Shown: piece after piece, positions 8,377 to 18,334 of the stretch
Layout of the letters: each line of letters starts with the position of its first letter
How positions within the stretch are numbered: position 1 is the first letter of the stretch
Assembly: GCF_002077945.1 (NCBI RefSeq)
Contig: NZ_LVYD01000043.1
Location: 1-64,000 of the forward strand
From: Niastella vici
GTDB taxonomy: Bacteria > Bacteroidota > Bacteroidia > Chitinophagales > Chitinophagaceae
Direction: 5' to 3'
DNA length: 64,000 bases
Made by a program: the position numbers and the translations under genes
The notes under the pieces: generated by a model
The model's database searches: none
What the model saw: the letters and a program-made list of their open reading frames with translations, nothing else
Told to the model about the DNA's origin: nothing

Positions 8377-9983
8377 GTATACGCTTTCAAAAAGAGACGC
8401 TGTACCTTAAATTGATGTATATGATGAGAATATTTACCCGCCTGGTAATGATCATGGCAATGGTGCCCGGCCGGGGCCTGCAGGCACAGGTTTCGAAACC
8501 AGCTTCGCTTCCCAATATTGTGCTAATCATTTCGGATGACCATGCGTATCAAACGATCAGCGCTTACGGAAGTAAACTGATGCAAACACCGAATATCGAC
8601 CGTATTGCGAAGGCCGGTGTTGTATTTGGCAAAGCGTATGTGACCAATAGCATCTGCGGGCCCAGCCGTGCCTGCATATTAACCGGGAAATACAGTCATA
8701 AGAACGGCTTTAAAGACAATACCCATTCGCGTTTTGATGGTTCGCAAAACACCTTCATCAAAGAATTGGGCAATGCCGGCTATCAGACTGCGTGGATTGG
8801 TAAATGGCACCTGGAAACCCAGCCGCAAGGTTTTTCCTGGTGGGAGGTGCTGCCAGGGCAGGGCAGTTATTACAATCCCGACTTTATTACGATGGATGGT
8901 TCCAGAAAGCGCCGCGAAGGGTATGTGGCCAACGTGGTGGAAAATGAGGCAGAAGGCTGGCTAAACCAGCGGGATACTACCAAACCGTTTTGCCTGGTAA
9001 TTGGTCATAAGAATACGCACCGCACCTGGATGCCCGATACCTGCGACCTCCGGTTATTTAATAATGCCAGCTTTCCGCTTCCCGCCAATTTCTATGATAC
9101 CTATACAAACCGGGCTGCCGCTGCTGTTCAGGATATGACGGTTGCCAAAACCATGATAATGGGATACGATCTCAAAATGTTCGATTCGCCCGCCGCTGCC
9201 GATAAAGAAGGCAATATCAGCCGCATGAACCGGGCACAGCGGGAGGTTTTTATGGGTTATTATGATTCTATTTACAGGGACCTTAAGGCGCAAAACCTTT
9301 CGGGCAATGCGTTGACCGAATGGAAATTTCAGCGTTACATGAAGGATTACATGGCCACCGCTGTCTCTCTCGACAGGAACATTGGCCGTATGCTCGATTA
9401 CCTGAACACGCATGGATTGAACAACAATACGATCGTTATTTATGTGAGTGACCAGGGATTCTACATGGGCGAGCATGGATGGTTCGATAAACGCTTTATG
9501 TATGAAGAGTCTTTTCGTACGCCTATGATCATGCAGTATCCGGTGAAAATAAAACCAGGAACGGTGAACAATGACCTGGTTATGAATATTGATATCGGTC
9601 CTACGTTGTTAAATGCGGCCGGCATTGTTGTACCAAAGGATATGCAGGGCAGTTCATTTCTGCCATTACTGGAAAATAAGAAAGCAACAGGCCGTAAGGC
9701 GATGTATTATCACTACTACGAGAATGGTGAACATGCCGTGTCGCCCCATTTTGGTATCAGTACGGGACGTTACAAACTCATCCGGTTTTATACCCGGGTA
9801 AATGGATGGGAATTGTATGATTTGGAGAAAGATAAAAATGAAATGAGGAACTTATACGGGCAAAAGGGATACGAAAAAATAACGGCAACGCTTAAAGGTC
9901 AATTGAATGAGCTGATCATTAAGTATGATGATGAAGAGGCGAAAAGGCTACTGGATCAGGAGGTGCACACCGGCAATCCATAA
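8373..9983 (+). CDS. Secreted sulfatase (type I, formylglycine-dependent)
   Basis: Up to 536 aa. The sulfatase signature C-G-P-S-R at about residues 95-99 contains the Cys expected to be matured to formylglycine. The metal-binding start (NIVLIISDDHAYQ) and the late DQGFYMGEHGWFDKR block are both present, with the C-terminal YDLEKDKNEMRNLYG typical of S1-family enzymes. Two starts are plausible: GTG at 8373, overlapping the upstream stop by 4 bp, or an ATG at 8415/8424, which would give a cleaner signal peptide (MMRIFTRLVMIMAM, cleaved near LQAQ). It removes sulfate esters from a glycan or related substrate in the periplasm or at the surface. The exact subfamily is not assignable here. It ends the PUL 1 operon, before a strong bidirectional terminator. 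Confidence 0.92.
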   Translation: MSIRFQKETLYLKLMYMMRIFTRLVMIMAMVPGRGLQAQVSKPASLPNIVLIISDDHAYQTISAYGSKLMQTPNIDRIAKAGVVFGKAYVTNSICGPSRACILTGKYSHKNGFKDNTHSRFDGSQNTFIKELGNAGYQTAWIGKWHLETQPQGFSWWEVLPGQGSYYNPDFITMDGSRKRREGYVANVVENEAEGWLNQRDTTKPFCLVIGHKNTHRTWMPDTCDLRLFNNASFPLPANFYDTYTNRAAAAVQDMTVAKTMIMGYDLKMFDSPAAADKEGNISRMNRAQREVFMGYYDSIYRDLKAQNLSGNALTEWKFQRYMKDYMATAVSLDRNIGRMLDYLNTHGLNNNTIVIYVSDQGFYMGEHGWFDKRFMYEESFRTPMIMQYPVKIKPGTVNNDLVMNIDIGPTLLNAAGIVVPKDMQGSSFLPLLENKKATGRKAMYYHYYENGEHAVSPHFGISTGRYKLIRFYTRVNGWELYDLEKDKNEMRNLYGQKGYEKITATLKGQLNELIIKYDDEEAKRLLDQEVHTGNP

Positions 9984-10078
9984 TAATTCTTTCTCAAAAC
10001 GAACAGAAAAAAGGTAATTTGACCATTGAGGAATTAAAGACGCATTTTCTATGATTGCTGCCGTTTGTTCTCTGTGAT

Positions 10079-10117
10079 AAAAAAGGTTCAAACAGTTTTA
10101 TTGCTTGAACCTTTTTT
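10079..10117. terminator. Bidirectional Rho-independent terminator
   Basis: Arms AAAAAAGGTTCAA (10079-10091) and TTGAACCTTTTTT (10105-10117) form a 13-bp stem over a 13-nt loop. The T/A tracts at either side make it work in both directions. It separates the sulfatase (+) from the convergent GH31 gene (-). Confidence 0.85.
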
Positions 10118-10149
10118 ATCGATCCTTTACCTATTTGCTTTCTGTTTTA

Positions 10150-12474
10150 TTATAACCGCACTTCCGTTTTCCGGCCTTTATAAGTAACTGTTTTATTAAA
10201 CTTTACAGCAGGCGCAGCACCTGTGCCGTTTTGTTTGTTTACAATTACAATATTGAATTTCCTGCTTTGCAGCATACGGGGAAAACTCCCGCGGATATCA
10301 TTAATGGTCAGCATACGGGTCTGGTCATTCCAGTGAAAATCTATTTCAGTGTACTGTCCGTTTTCATAGTTGTAATTATCATTCTCGTCTTCATATAACG
10401 TGAAATGTCCATCGGTGCCAGGATAAATACGCAGCTCCAGGTTGTCCCATTTCTTTTCTTCGGCATATTGAACGCGCGGTCCCCAGGGAATTATTGAACC
10501 TGCTTTTACATACAGGGGCATTTTATCAATAGGAGTAGCTTCGGTTATTGATTGGCCGCCTTCAAGTTGGTCGCCGGTCCAGAAGTTGAACCATCTTGTT
10601 CCCGCAGGCAGATAAACGACCTGTTCTTTTACGCCTTTTTGGGTAACCGGGGCAACAAGAAATGATTTCCCGAACATGAATTCATTATTTATATCAAGGG
10701 CCTGCGGGTCGCTTGCGAAATCGCAGTATAATGCCCTCATAATGGAACCCGCATTGGCTGTTACCTGCCAGGCAGTTGCATACACATAGGGAAGCAGGCT
10801 GTAGCGCAGGTTGATGAATTTCTCCTGTACATCAAATGGCCATTCTCCGCGTTGCCCGAATTGATATATCTCCCGGGGTAAAATGGTTCCGTGTGACCGC
10901 ATCATGGGGGTAAAGGTGGCGAATTGCAACCAGCGGATATATAATTCCTGGAACTCAGGATTTTTAGTACCCCCATTTACATAATCCTCTGCAATAAAAC
11001 CACCGATATCTGTATTCCAATAGGGAATACCGCACAATGAAAAATTCAAACCGGCAGCGATCTGTTTGTGTAACGTGCTCCAGTCAGAACGAACGTCACC
11101 ACTCCAGGTATTGGCCCCATAACGCTGCTGCCCTGCAAATGCAGATCGGGTAAGAATAGCAACGCGTTTGGCTGAGGTAGTTTGCCGTTGATGCGTATAT
11201 ATGCCGCCAGCGTGTAATAAAGGGAGCGCATTACAAACACTGCGAAAACTGCCGGCATACGTAGGTTGGTCATAGTCCTGCTCGTTATGGTTGAGATGAT
11301 CAGGCTCCGGGTCATCGAGCCACCAGCCGTCGGTGCCCTGTGAAAAAACGCCTTTGTTGAGGTATTCCCAGTAACTATCGCGCGTAACGGGATTGTATGC
11401 GTCATATAACCGGGTATGCTTTGGCCAGGTTTCGAAATTAATTAGCATATTCTTTTTTTTGAACTCGGCAAATTGAGCTGTTTTGTAACCAAAGACCGGC
11501 CATGCCACGATGAATAAATGTGCGTTCATGGCATGCACACTATCTGCCATAAGTTTAGGTCTTGGATAGCGGACCGGGTCGAAGGCCATCGCGTTCCAGA
11601 TGCTGTCATCACCCCAGTATTGCCAATCCTGAATAATGCCATCGAGTGGCACTTGCAAAGTACGGTATTGCTGCACTACGTCCACCAGTTCGAATTGTGT
11701 TTTATAGCGTTCCCTTGATTGATTAAAACCATACACCCATAAAGGCATCATGGGCGACTGTCCGGTAAGCTGGCGCATTTGAGCAATAACACCATCGGCG
11801 CTATTACCTAGCAGAAAGTAATAATCTGAGCAGTCACCAACTTCCGAATCGAAGGATGTTTCCTGTGGATTATCGGTAAACAGCGTGGGCGAATAATTAT
11901 CCCAGAATACGCCATAGCCTTTCGTTGACTGAAAAAAGGGGATGCATACTTTGGTGTTTTTCTGCAACAGGAGTAGCTTTTGCCCCCGCTGATTCATTTT
12001 ACCATTCTGCTGCTGACCTAAACCATAGATCATCTCATCCTTATCAAGGAAGAACGCCTGCCTTACATCATAGGTGTTTTTCCCGAGATCAATGATAGGT
12101 GTGAATTGTGTTCCGTGATCCTTTTCACTGAATATAATTTCTCCCCCCGGGCGGCCGAAAGAAACCCTTCCGGTTTGCAGGTTGATTATTACCTGCAGCG
12201 AATCGGTTTGTTGTACAAGTTTGTTGTCATGCTGTTGTATATTGACGCTGACATTTTCGGGTGTTTTGATAACAGAATAGCTTTCTTTTTTAACTACAGC
12301 ATCTTTCGGCGATTTCATGATCCTCACAATGCGCGGGCTGTACCATTGAATTTCTACATTGATATTATTCACAGTGGCTTTTATGCCGGTATTTGTTTGG
12401 GTATAAGCCTGGCTAAATGCTGCCCGGGTAAATAACAGTAGTAATACTGTAACGGTCGTTTTTATTTTCATCAA
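10150..12474 (-). CDS. Glycoside hydrolase family 31, alpha-xylosidase/alpha-glucosidase-like (PUL 2)
   Basis: A 774-aa secreted enzyme; signal peptide at about 1-22, cleaved near AAFSQA. An N-terminal GH31 beta-sandwich (about 30-235) precedes the barrel. The barrel has DGIIQDWQYWGDD, the nucleophile motif DGWWLDDPEPD (likely nucleophile Asp 387) and the acid/base motif NTWSGDVRSDWSTL (likely Asp 460). A C-terminal beta region (DUF5110-like) follows. The WWLDxxEP form of the nucleophile loop is closer to alpha-xylosidases such as Xyl31-type enzymes than to plain alpha-glucosidases, but this does not settle the substrate. It is the last gene of PUL 2, 368 bp beyond SusD with a terminator between, so it may have its own promoter. 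Confidence 0.9.
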   Translation of the reverse strand: MMKIKTTVTVLLLLFTRAAFSQAYTQTNTGIKATVNNINVEIQWYSPRIVRIMKSPKDAVVKKESYSVIKTPENVSVNIQQHDNKLVQQTDSLQVIINLQTGRVSFGRPGGEIIFSEKDHGTQFTPIIDLGKNTYDVRQAFFLDKDEMIYGLGQQQNGKMNQRGQKLLLLQKNTKVCIPFFQSTKGYGVFWDNYSPTLFTDNPQETSFDSEVGDCSDYYFLLGNSADGVIAQMRQLTGQSPMMPLWVYGFNQSRERYKTQFELVDVVQQYRTLQVPLDGIIQDWQYWGDDSIWNAMAFDPVRYPRPKLMADSVHAMNAHLFIVAWPVFGYKTAQFAEFKKKNMLINFETWPKHTRLYDAYNPVTRDSYWEYLNKGVFSQGTDGWWLDDPEPDHLNHNEQDYDQPTYAGSFRSVCNALPLLHAGGIYTHQRQTTSAKRVAILTRSAFAGQQRYGANTWSGDVRSDWSTLHKQIAAGLNFSLCGIPYWNTDIGGFIAEDYVNGGTKNPEFQELYIRWLQFATFTPMMRSHGTILPREIYQFGQRGEWPFDVQEKFINLRYSLLPYVYATAWQVTANAGSIMRALYCDFASDPQALDINNEFMFGKSFLVAPVTQKGVKEQVVYLPAGTRWFNFWTGDQLEGGQSITEATPIDKMPLYVKAGSIIPWGPRVQYAEEKKWDNLELRIYPGTDGHFTLYEDENDNYNYENGQYTEIDFHWNDQTRMLTINDIRGSFPRMLQSRKFNIVIVNKQNGTGAAPAVKFNKTVTYKGRKTEVRL

Positions 12475-12842
12475 TTGTAACTTTTAAACGGTAAAAATAA
12501 AGCCCTTTGTGTGAAGGAAAGCGCGAAAGCGAAAATGCCATCGGTTTAAGTCAATATTGTTGAGATTTTTAAGGTGGCAAATTATCTCAGGGATTACCTG
12601 AATACGAATTATGGAGTTGACATTCCTGTTAATGCTGATCGTAGTAAAAGCAGTCCTGCTATCCTTAATGCCTGGTACACAGGTTAATCGTCGGGAACAG
12701 CTAACGCCACGGTGCTGTTCTCAATAACTACAAGTTCAACGAAGTAAAAGCAGTCATGATCAAATGGTTAGAAAAAGAGACAGGAGCCCTGCGGCTCCCG
12801 TTCTATTTAACCTACTGCGACTGCTTATAAGAAAAACCGGAA
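12475..12842. other. Intergenic region between GH31 and SusD, with possible gene remnant
   Basis: This gap holds the SusD terminator (12771-12798) and presumably the GH31 promoter. On the plus strand about 12560-12687 reads without stop as a peptide with protein-like composition containing YLRDYLNTNYGVDIPVNA and ending ILNAWYTG. It has no start codon and I do not recognise it. A second stretch (about 12720-12830) reads through the terminator in another frame. This could be the decayed end of a lost gene, or chance. Confidence 0.35.
12771..12798 (-). terminator. Rho-independent terminator after SusD (PUL 2)
   Basis: On the minus strand a GGAGCC/GGCTCC 6-bp stem (12783-12798) with a 4-nt loop is followed by TGTCTCTTTTTC (12771-12782 region). 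It lies about 45 bp beyond the SusD stop. Confidence 0.6.
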
Positions 12843-14594
12843 CTATTGTAATGGATCGAAATCTCCACCCCAATTGTTGTTTTGTTTCAACAATGGATTG
12901 CGGTCTAAAATTGCTTTCGGTATCCCATAAATGTAATATTGGTCTTTCAGGGCTATATTGCCAGCATCTGTAGTGATAACAGTGGATGTGAATTTGGTCC
13001 AAACCGTGTTGATATCATCCATCGGCGACACCTTGGTTTCGCCTGGTTTCAATAACACAGCTATGCCATGCCGCTGCTGAAGCGCGTTCATATAACCAAA
13101 CAATTTCCAGCGGCGGAGATCATCCCAGCGCTTGTTTTCAAAACAGAACTCAACAAACCGCTCTTTTTGATAAGCTGTTCTCATCTCATTTTGCGAAGCG
13201 GCGGTAATTCCATAATTGCCACCGGCACCAGCTAAAATACCCGCGCGGTTCCTTATCTGTTTTAATACATCCAGGGCTTCCGTTGTTTTACCCAGTTCAT
13301 TGGCGCATTCGCCATAATTCATTAAAACTTCAGCATAGCGGATTTCTATCCAATCCACAGCTGCATTATAAACGGTGCCCTTATCTATATTTTTATCAAT
13401 GCCCTTAATGCGGTAAAAGCTTGAATTTGACCAAAGGGGGTCAGTGGTTACATCATTGTGTACACCTTCAAGACCGGTAGCCCCGTTATAATTGGTGATA
13501 GTTGTAAAATAGGTCCACAAATAGGTTTTGTCATCGCGCATGCCCTTTAAATACTGATTGGGAGAACCATTATAATAGATGCTTGCATAAAATCTGTCAT
13601 CCCGGTTCCTGAACAGCGTATCATAACTTCTGGTTTGTGAATCCCAGGATGAGCCATCTTTCATTGGAAACGCATTGACCAGTTCTAATGAGGGCCTGTC
13701 GTAGCCTACGTCATCCTTCGACCAGTTTAAAGGTATTAACCCGCCCTGAAAATAAGTGGCCTGCGGATAGTTGTACCGGCGTACCATTACCGCTTCCTTG
13801 TTTAATTCATCATCCCATATTTTGCCATACGACGCGTATAATCCTTTGCCATGAGCGTCTAAAAAATCTTTAGCCGCCTTATTGGCATCATATGCTTTTT
13901 GCCACGAGGCCACACCGCCCAATCCATTAAACAGGGGGCTGGCATAAAACAATAACACCCTTCCTTTATAAGCCATGGCCGAACCTTTATCAACTCTGCC
14001 CACGTCGTTGCCGCTCGATACATCGGGCAGTAATGCGATGGCGGCATCAAGATCCTTTAAGATCTGTGTTACGCATTCCGATGTTTTATTACGCGGTTTT
14101 TGCAATTGTGTTAGGTCTGAGGTGGGGCTCTGGGCTTCCAGTATAAGCGGAACGCCGCCATAACCACTCACCAGTATGTGATAGGCCCAGGCCCTCAGCA
14201 ATAATGCCTGTCCCTTTATCATATCTTTATCTGCCTGGCTGAAAGTGGCGCCATCTATTTGACCCAACAAAATATTGATGGTGCGGATATTGTTGTATTG
14301 GCTAAAATTATTCCAGGTATCAAAGGTAGCTGTTCCTCTTAACGCGGAATTCAATTGCCTTTGGTAAGCAACAGCTTCGTCTGAAAGATTACCAGTGCAG
14401 CTATACGTTGCATTGGGGTTTGCGGTCAACACGGCCGCATAAATATTATTGAGATATGCTGTAGCGATTGCCGGGTTCGACCAAACGGTGGCCGGGTCTA
14501 CAGCGGAAAGATTCTTTTTATCCAACACCTTACTGCAGCTCATTATTTCAAAAGAGAGTAATAAGAGCAGTATTATTTTCGAATTGTTTGTCAT
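12843..14594 (-). CDS. susD-like: SusD/RagB-family glycan-binding lipoprotein (PUL 2)
   Basis: A 583-aa outer-membrane lipoprotein; lipidated Cys near residue 20 (LSFEIMSCSKVLDKK). TPR-type helices include KGQALLLRAWAYHILVSGYG, and the C-terminal domain includes the family signature around QKERFVEFCFENKRWDDLRR. It begins 29 bp after the SusC stop on the same strand and would cap that transporter. A terminator follows it. Confidence 0.94.
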   Translation of the reverse strand: MTNNSKIILLLLLSFEIMSCSKVLDKKNLSAVDPATVWSNPAIATAYLNNIYAAVLTANPNATYSCTGNLSDEAVAYQRQLNSALRGTATFDTWNNFSQYNNIRTINILLGQIDGATFSQADKDMIKGQALLLRAWAYHILVSGYGGVPLILEAQSPTSDLTQLQKPRNKTSECVTQILKDLDAAIALLPDVSSGNDVGRVDKGSAMAYKGRVLLFYASPLFNGLGGVASWQKAYDANKAAKDFLDAHGKGLYASYGKIWDDELNKEAVMVRRYNYPQATYFQGGLIPLNWSKDDVGYDRPSLELVNAFPMKDGSSWDSQTRSYDTLFRNRDDRFYASIYYNGSPNQYLKGMRDDKTYLWTYFTTITNYNGATGLEGVHNDVTTDPLWSNSSFYRIKGIDKNIDKGTVYNAAVDWIEIRYAEVLMNYGECANELGKTTEALDVLKQIRNRAGILAGAGGNYGITAASQNEMRTAYQKERFVEFCFENKRWDDLRRWKLFGYMNALQQRHGIAVLLKPGETKVSPMDDINTVWTKFTSTVITTDAGNIALKDQYYIYGIPKAILDRNPLLKQNNNWGGDFDPLQ

Positions 14595-14623
14595 GTTACT
14601 GTTTTTAGCGTTAACACTTTTAC

Positions 14624-17600
14624 TTAAAACCTGATATCGATACCCACTGTATATGTCTTCATGCTTGGATAACTCATAAATTGATACAGCTCGGGATCAT
14701 ACAACTTGAATTTCGACAGATAAAACAGATTTGTTCCTGATACGAAGATCCTTGCATCTTTTATAGCTAACCTGTTTGACAGTATGGAAGGTATTTTATA
14801 ATTAACGTTCAGGTATTTCATTCGCAGAATTCCACCATTATACGTATTAAAAGTGGATGTCCATGTGTAACCGTAAGAATGGGGATCGCCCCAGGGATAA
14901 ATTTTAGGTGTAGAGCCATTGACATTATCGGTGCTCCATGAATCGGCGTGGTATTTAGGCACCTTGCCTCCACCACCAAAATTCCTGCTCCATGCATCGT
15001 TGTAACTCACTTTAAAACCTGCCAGGCCCGAAAGCAATGTTTCCAGGCTGAATCCTTTGTATGATAGTGAAATATTCAAACCATAGGAAACAGGTGCGTT
15101 GTCTGCACCAAAATATTTGCCAAGCACTATTTGATCATAACTGTCTACCTTATTATCCGGCTTTCCATCAGGTCCGCTGATATCCTTAAATAACATATCT
15201 CCTAATGCAGGCGCAACACCATTAATCGTATATCCTGACGGTAGCTTATTCAGGTCTTCCTGTGTGCGCAATATTCCCAACGCCTGATACCCGGAACTAT
15301 AGGCTAAAGTTTTTCCATTGGGATTTGCATAAGGCTGGGCATTGGCGGCAACGTCTCTTCTGATCACTTTATTGGTACCATAACTAAATATTCCTTTGAC
15401 GTTATAACTGAAATCTTTACCGATCGAGTTATTATAACTCAGTTCTAATTCCATACCTTTTGAATCTACCTGACCATAATTCTCCGCCGGTAAAGCGCCG
15501 CCAAATTCTGCGGGAATAGCCAGGATACGGAAGCCAAGGATATCATAAGTATGGCGTTTCCAATAATCAAACGTAAATCTTATATTCTTCAGGGCTGTAG
15601 CCTCCAGGCCGATATCAACCGAATTTGATTTTTCCCAGCTCAGATCAGGATTGGGAATACCTCCATAAGACAGGCGTGGAGCAGTAGTGCCAGGGTTGCC
15701 CAAATAATAGGTACTGCTCAGAATATTGAATTGGTCGACCCATTGCCAACCGCCAATAGCATCATTACCGGTTGTAGCAAAAGATCCCCGCAACTTTAAG
15801 AAATCAATGGCATTGGCCAGTTTTGAAGACTCGAAGAAGTTTTCCCTGGAAATCACCCAGCCTGCAGATACAGAAGGAAACCAGCCCCATCTTTTATTAG
15901 GAGCAAATTTTACAGAGCCATCTCTTCGAACGGAGGCAGAGAAAAGATATTTTGCATCATAATCGTAACTGAGCCTGCCGATATAGGATAATCTTCCATC
16001 CATGATCTGTCTTCCACCTGTTGTCCAGTCGGCATTGTTTCCGCTGGTGGCAAAATACTGATCGGTAGGGAATAATGGAAAATTATACCTGTACATCGAA
16101 AAGGAGCTGGTATCGGCCTCAAATTGTTCGTAAACAGCCAGGGCGCCAATGGTATGCTTACCAAATGTGCGGTCATAATTTATCTGGCCATTTAACTGAT
16201 AATTGTCACATTTTCTATATTCATTCCCCAGGTATTCACTACCGGGATCACCGCTTAGTACTGAGCCGGTCATTTCATCGGTGTATATCAGGTTATTGGG
16301 ACCTGTTTTCTTGAAGTTGTACAGCAGTTGTTTTTTGGCAAAATTCTTTACATAATCGTTATTGTAGTTTTTGCTATACGCGGCCTTTACGCTTAACCCC
16401 TGTACAAAAGGTATTTTGTATTCGGCTGTGAGCAGGGCGTCTATCTGTTGGTTGTTGTTACGCCAGTAACCGCCGTTCTTCATCATCTCTACAGGGTTGC
16501 CCAACCAGCCCGGGTTGTTGGGTTTGCCATTAATGTAAGGGGTTGCAAAAACATCCCAATACAATAATTTGCCCCACAGGTTATTCAGGTCAGGCGAGTT
16601 ATAATCGTAAGTAAAATTGAAACGGTTACGGGTGCCGTAACTATTACTTACGTTTAAACCAATGGTGAGGTTTTTTACTAAATTGGCCTGAATATTACCA
16701 CGCAAATTGTATTTTTTGTACCACACATTTGGTAAAAATCCACGCTCTTTAAAATAAGAGCCGCCCATATAAAAAGTAATTTTCTCGTTGCCGCCAGATA
16801 CCATTAAAGCATGACGTTGATTGGTTGGGTCGGTATAGGCGGCATTATAATAATTTTCACCTTTGGGGTTGTTTTTCAACACCCAGTCAATTTCTTCGTC
16901 GCTTAAGCCGCCATTCACCGCTTTTGAAAGTTTCAATCCATCTGCAACAGGCATATATTCCGGTAGTTTGCCGGTCTTTTGCTTACTGAAGGTTGAGCTG
17001 TATTCAATCCTTGGCTTACCGCTTTTACCTGTTTTCGTGGTCACCAGGATAACCCCATTCGAAGACCGGGACCCATAGATGGCAGCCGAAGCGGCGTCTT
17101 TCAATACGGAGATATCTGCTACCTCATTGGGGTCTAACGCATCAAAACTGTTTTTGTCCCTTACAACACCATCAATTACAAATATGGGATCGTACGTACC
17201 ACTGAATGATGAACGGGAACGTACCTTGATAGTAGAAGAAGCACCCGGGGTGCCGGTTTGTGAACTGATAAATGTGCCCGATAACCTGCCGGCCAGCACA
17301 TTCGATAAATTGGAAGTAGGGATGAGTTGTATGTCCTGTGCATTGATAGATGAAACCGCAGAGGTTGCTTTGGCTTTTTTCTGAGAGCCATACCCTACGA
17401 TAATTATCTGTTCACCTTCGGTCGCAACCTGTTTTAATATAACATTTATACTTGTTTGGCTGGTCACTTTTATTTCCTGTGGCGCATGCCCCACCATTGA
17501 AATAACAAGTATATCACCCGGGTTTGCATTTATGGTAAAAAGGCCCTTGTCGTTTGTAGTGGTTCCGTAATTGGTTCCTTTAATTACTATATTGGCGTTT

Positions 17601-18067
17601 ACCAGGGGCTCCCCGTTTTCAGAGGATACTTTTCCCTGTATTTGAACAGGTAAAGGTGCGGGCTCATCAGCTTCTTTATTCTTTTCAACCGGGGAAAGTA
17701 GTTTCGGTCTGGTAATTATAACAACGGTATTATACCGGATCTGGAAGCTTACCGGCTGGTCTTTGAAGCAAAGCTCCAGGGCTGCCTCCAGGTCTGCATT
17801 TTTTACGGATATAGAAACGGGCCTTGTTTTTTTAAGCAGTTCTGGATTATAAAGAACATCATAACCCGTTTGTTGCTTTACCATTTCAAATACCGTTTCG
17901 AGCGGTAATTGTCTGCCGGTTATGGAAACTTTCTGGGAGAAAGTTTTGGCATTTACATGCAGGCAGGCTACTAATAAGAAAAATGCAGTCAATTTCATAC
18001 AAAGCAGCGTTTTGGCTGGCAAATACCTTCCTGCACGGAACGTATTGCCCGTAACAATTTCATTCAT
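14624..18067 (-). CDS. susC-like: SusC-type TonB-dependent receptor with STN domain (PUL 2)
   Basis: A 1147-aa outer-membrane importer/transducer. Signal sequence to about residue 44 (hydrophobic LTAFFLLVACLHVNA), STN domain about 47-120, carboxypeptidase-regulatory-like domain about 141-212, TonB-box-like EQIIIVGYG about 219-227, plug with DPNEVADISVLKDAASAAIY, then barrel. The STN domain and the FecI/FecR pair upstream on the same strand imply trans-envelope signalling, as in PUL 1. A 267-bp gap with a hairpin separates it from FecR, so it may have its own FecI-dependent promoter. Confidence 0.95.
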   Translation of the reverse strand: MNEIVTGNTFRAGRYLPAKTLLCMKLTAFFLLVACLHVNAKTFSQKVSITGRQLPLETVFEMVKQQTGYDVLYNPELLKKTRPVSISVKNADLEAALELCFKDQPVSFQIRYNTVVIITRPKLLSPVEKNKEADEPAPLPVQIQGKVSSENGEPLVNANIVIKGTNYGTTTNDKGLFTINANPGDILVISMVGHAPQEIKVTSQTSINVILKQVATEGEQIIIVGYGSQKKAKATSAVSSINAQDIQLIPTSNLSNVLAGRLSGTFISSQTGTPGASSTIKVRSRSSFSGTYDPIFVIDGVVRDKNSFDALDPNEVADISVLKDAASAAIYGSRSSNGVILVTTKTGKSGKPRIEYSSTFSKQKTGKLPEYMPVADGLKLSKAVNGGLSDEEIDWVLKNNPKGENYYNAAYTDPTNQRHALMVSGGNEKITFYMGGSYFKERGFLPNVWYKKYNLRGNIQANLVKNLTIGLNVSNSYGTRNRFNFTYDYNSPDLNNLWGKLLYWDVFATPYINGKPNNPGWLGNPVEMMKNGGYWRNNNQQIDALLTAEYKIPFVQGLSVKAAYSKNYNNDYVKNFAKKQLLYNFKKTGPNNLIYTDEMTGSVLSGDPGSEYLGNEYRKCDNYQLNGQINYDRTFGKHTIGALAVYEQFEADTSSFSMYRYNFPLFPTDQYFATSGNNADWTTGGRQIMDGRLSYIGRLSYDYDAKYLFSASVRRDGSVKFAPNKRWGWFPSVSAGWVISRENFFESSKLANAIDFLKLRGSFATTGNDAIGGWQWVDQFNILSSTYYLGNPGTTAPRLSYGGIPNPDLSWEKSNSVDIGLEATALKNIRFTFDYWKRHTYDILGFRILAIPAEFGGALPAENYGQVDSKGMELELSYNNSIGKDFSYNVKGIFSYGTNKVIRRDVAANAQPYANPNGKTLAYSSGYQALGILRTQEDLNKLPSGYTINGVAPALGDMLFKDISGPDGKPDNKVDSYDQIVLGKYFGADNAPVSYGLNISLSYKGFSLETLLSGLAGFKVSYNDAWSRNFGGGGKVPKYHADSWSTDNVNGSTPKIYPWGDPHSYGYTWTSTFNTYNGGILRMKYLNVNYKIPSILSNRLAIKDARIFVSGTNLFYLSKFKLYDPELYQFMSYPSMKTYTVGIDIRF

Positions 18068-18142
18068 ACTTTTGTAAAGTTTTGGCTTACTAAATGTTTG
18101 TCAATTTTGGAAAGAGGAACATTGGTGGCCCGAATTGAAGAG

Positions 18143-18170
18143 ACTCCTGCCCCCGCAGGGGTTTCTTTTT
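18143..18170. terminator. Hairpin in the FecR-SusC gap (PUL 2)
   Basis: Arms ACTCCTGC and GCAGGGGT (one G-U pair) around a CCCC loop at 18143-18162, with a TTCTTTTT tract on the plus-strand side. For the minus-strand genes here the T-tract is on the wrong side, so it may be a leader structure for SusC rather than a terminator. Confidence 0.35.
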
Positions 18171-18334
18171 ATTCAGCCACATGGTGAAGATTTACTTTTC
18201 AAATGGCATAGGCAGTTTTGTTTTGGTTAAGAAAATCAGGCATTAAGGTTCTGCAGGCCTTCCCCGCGCTGGAAAGCCTGAGGTTGGCTATAATTGCACG
18301 TTGGTTCGCTTCAGGAATTGGTTCGTTTCAAATT

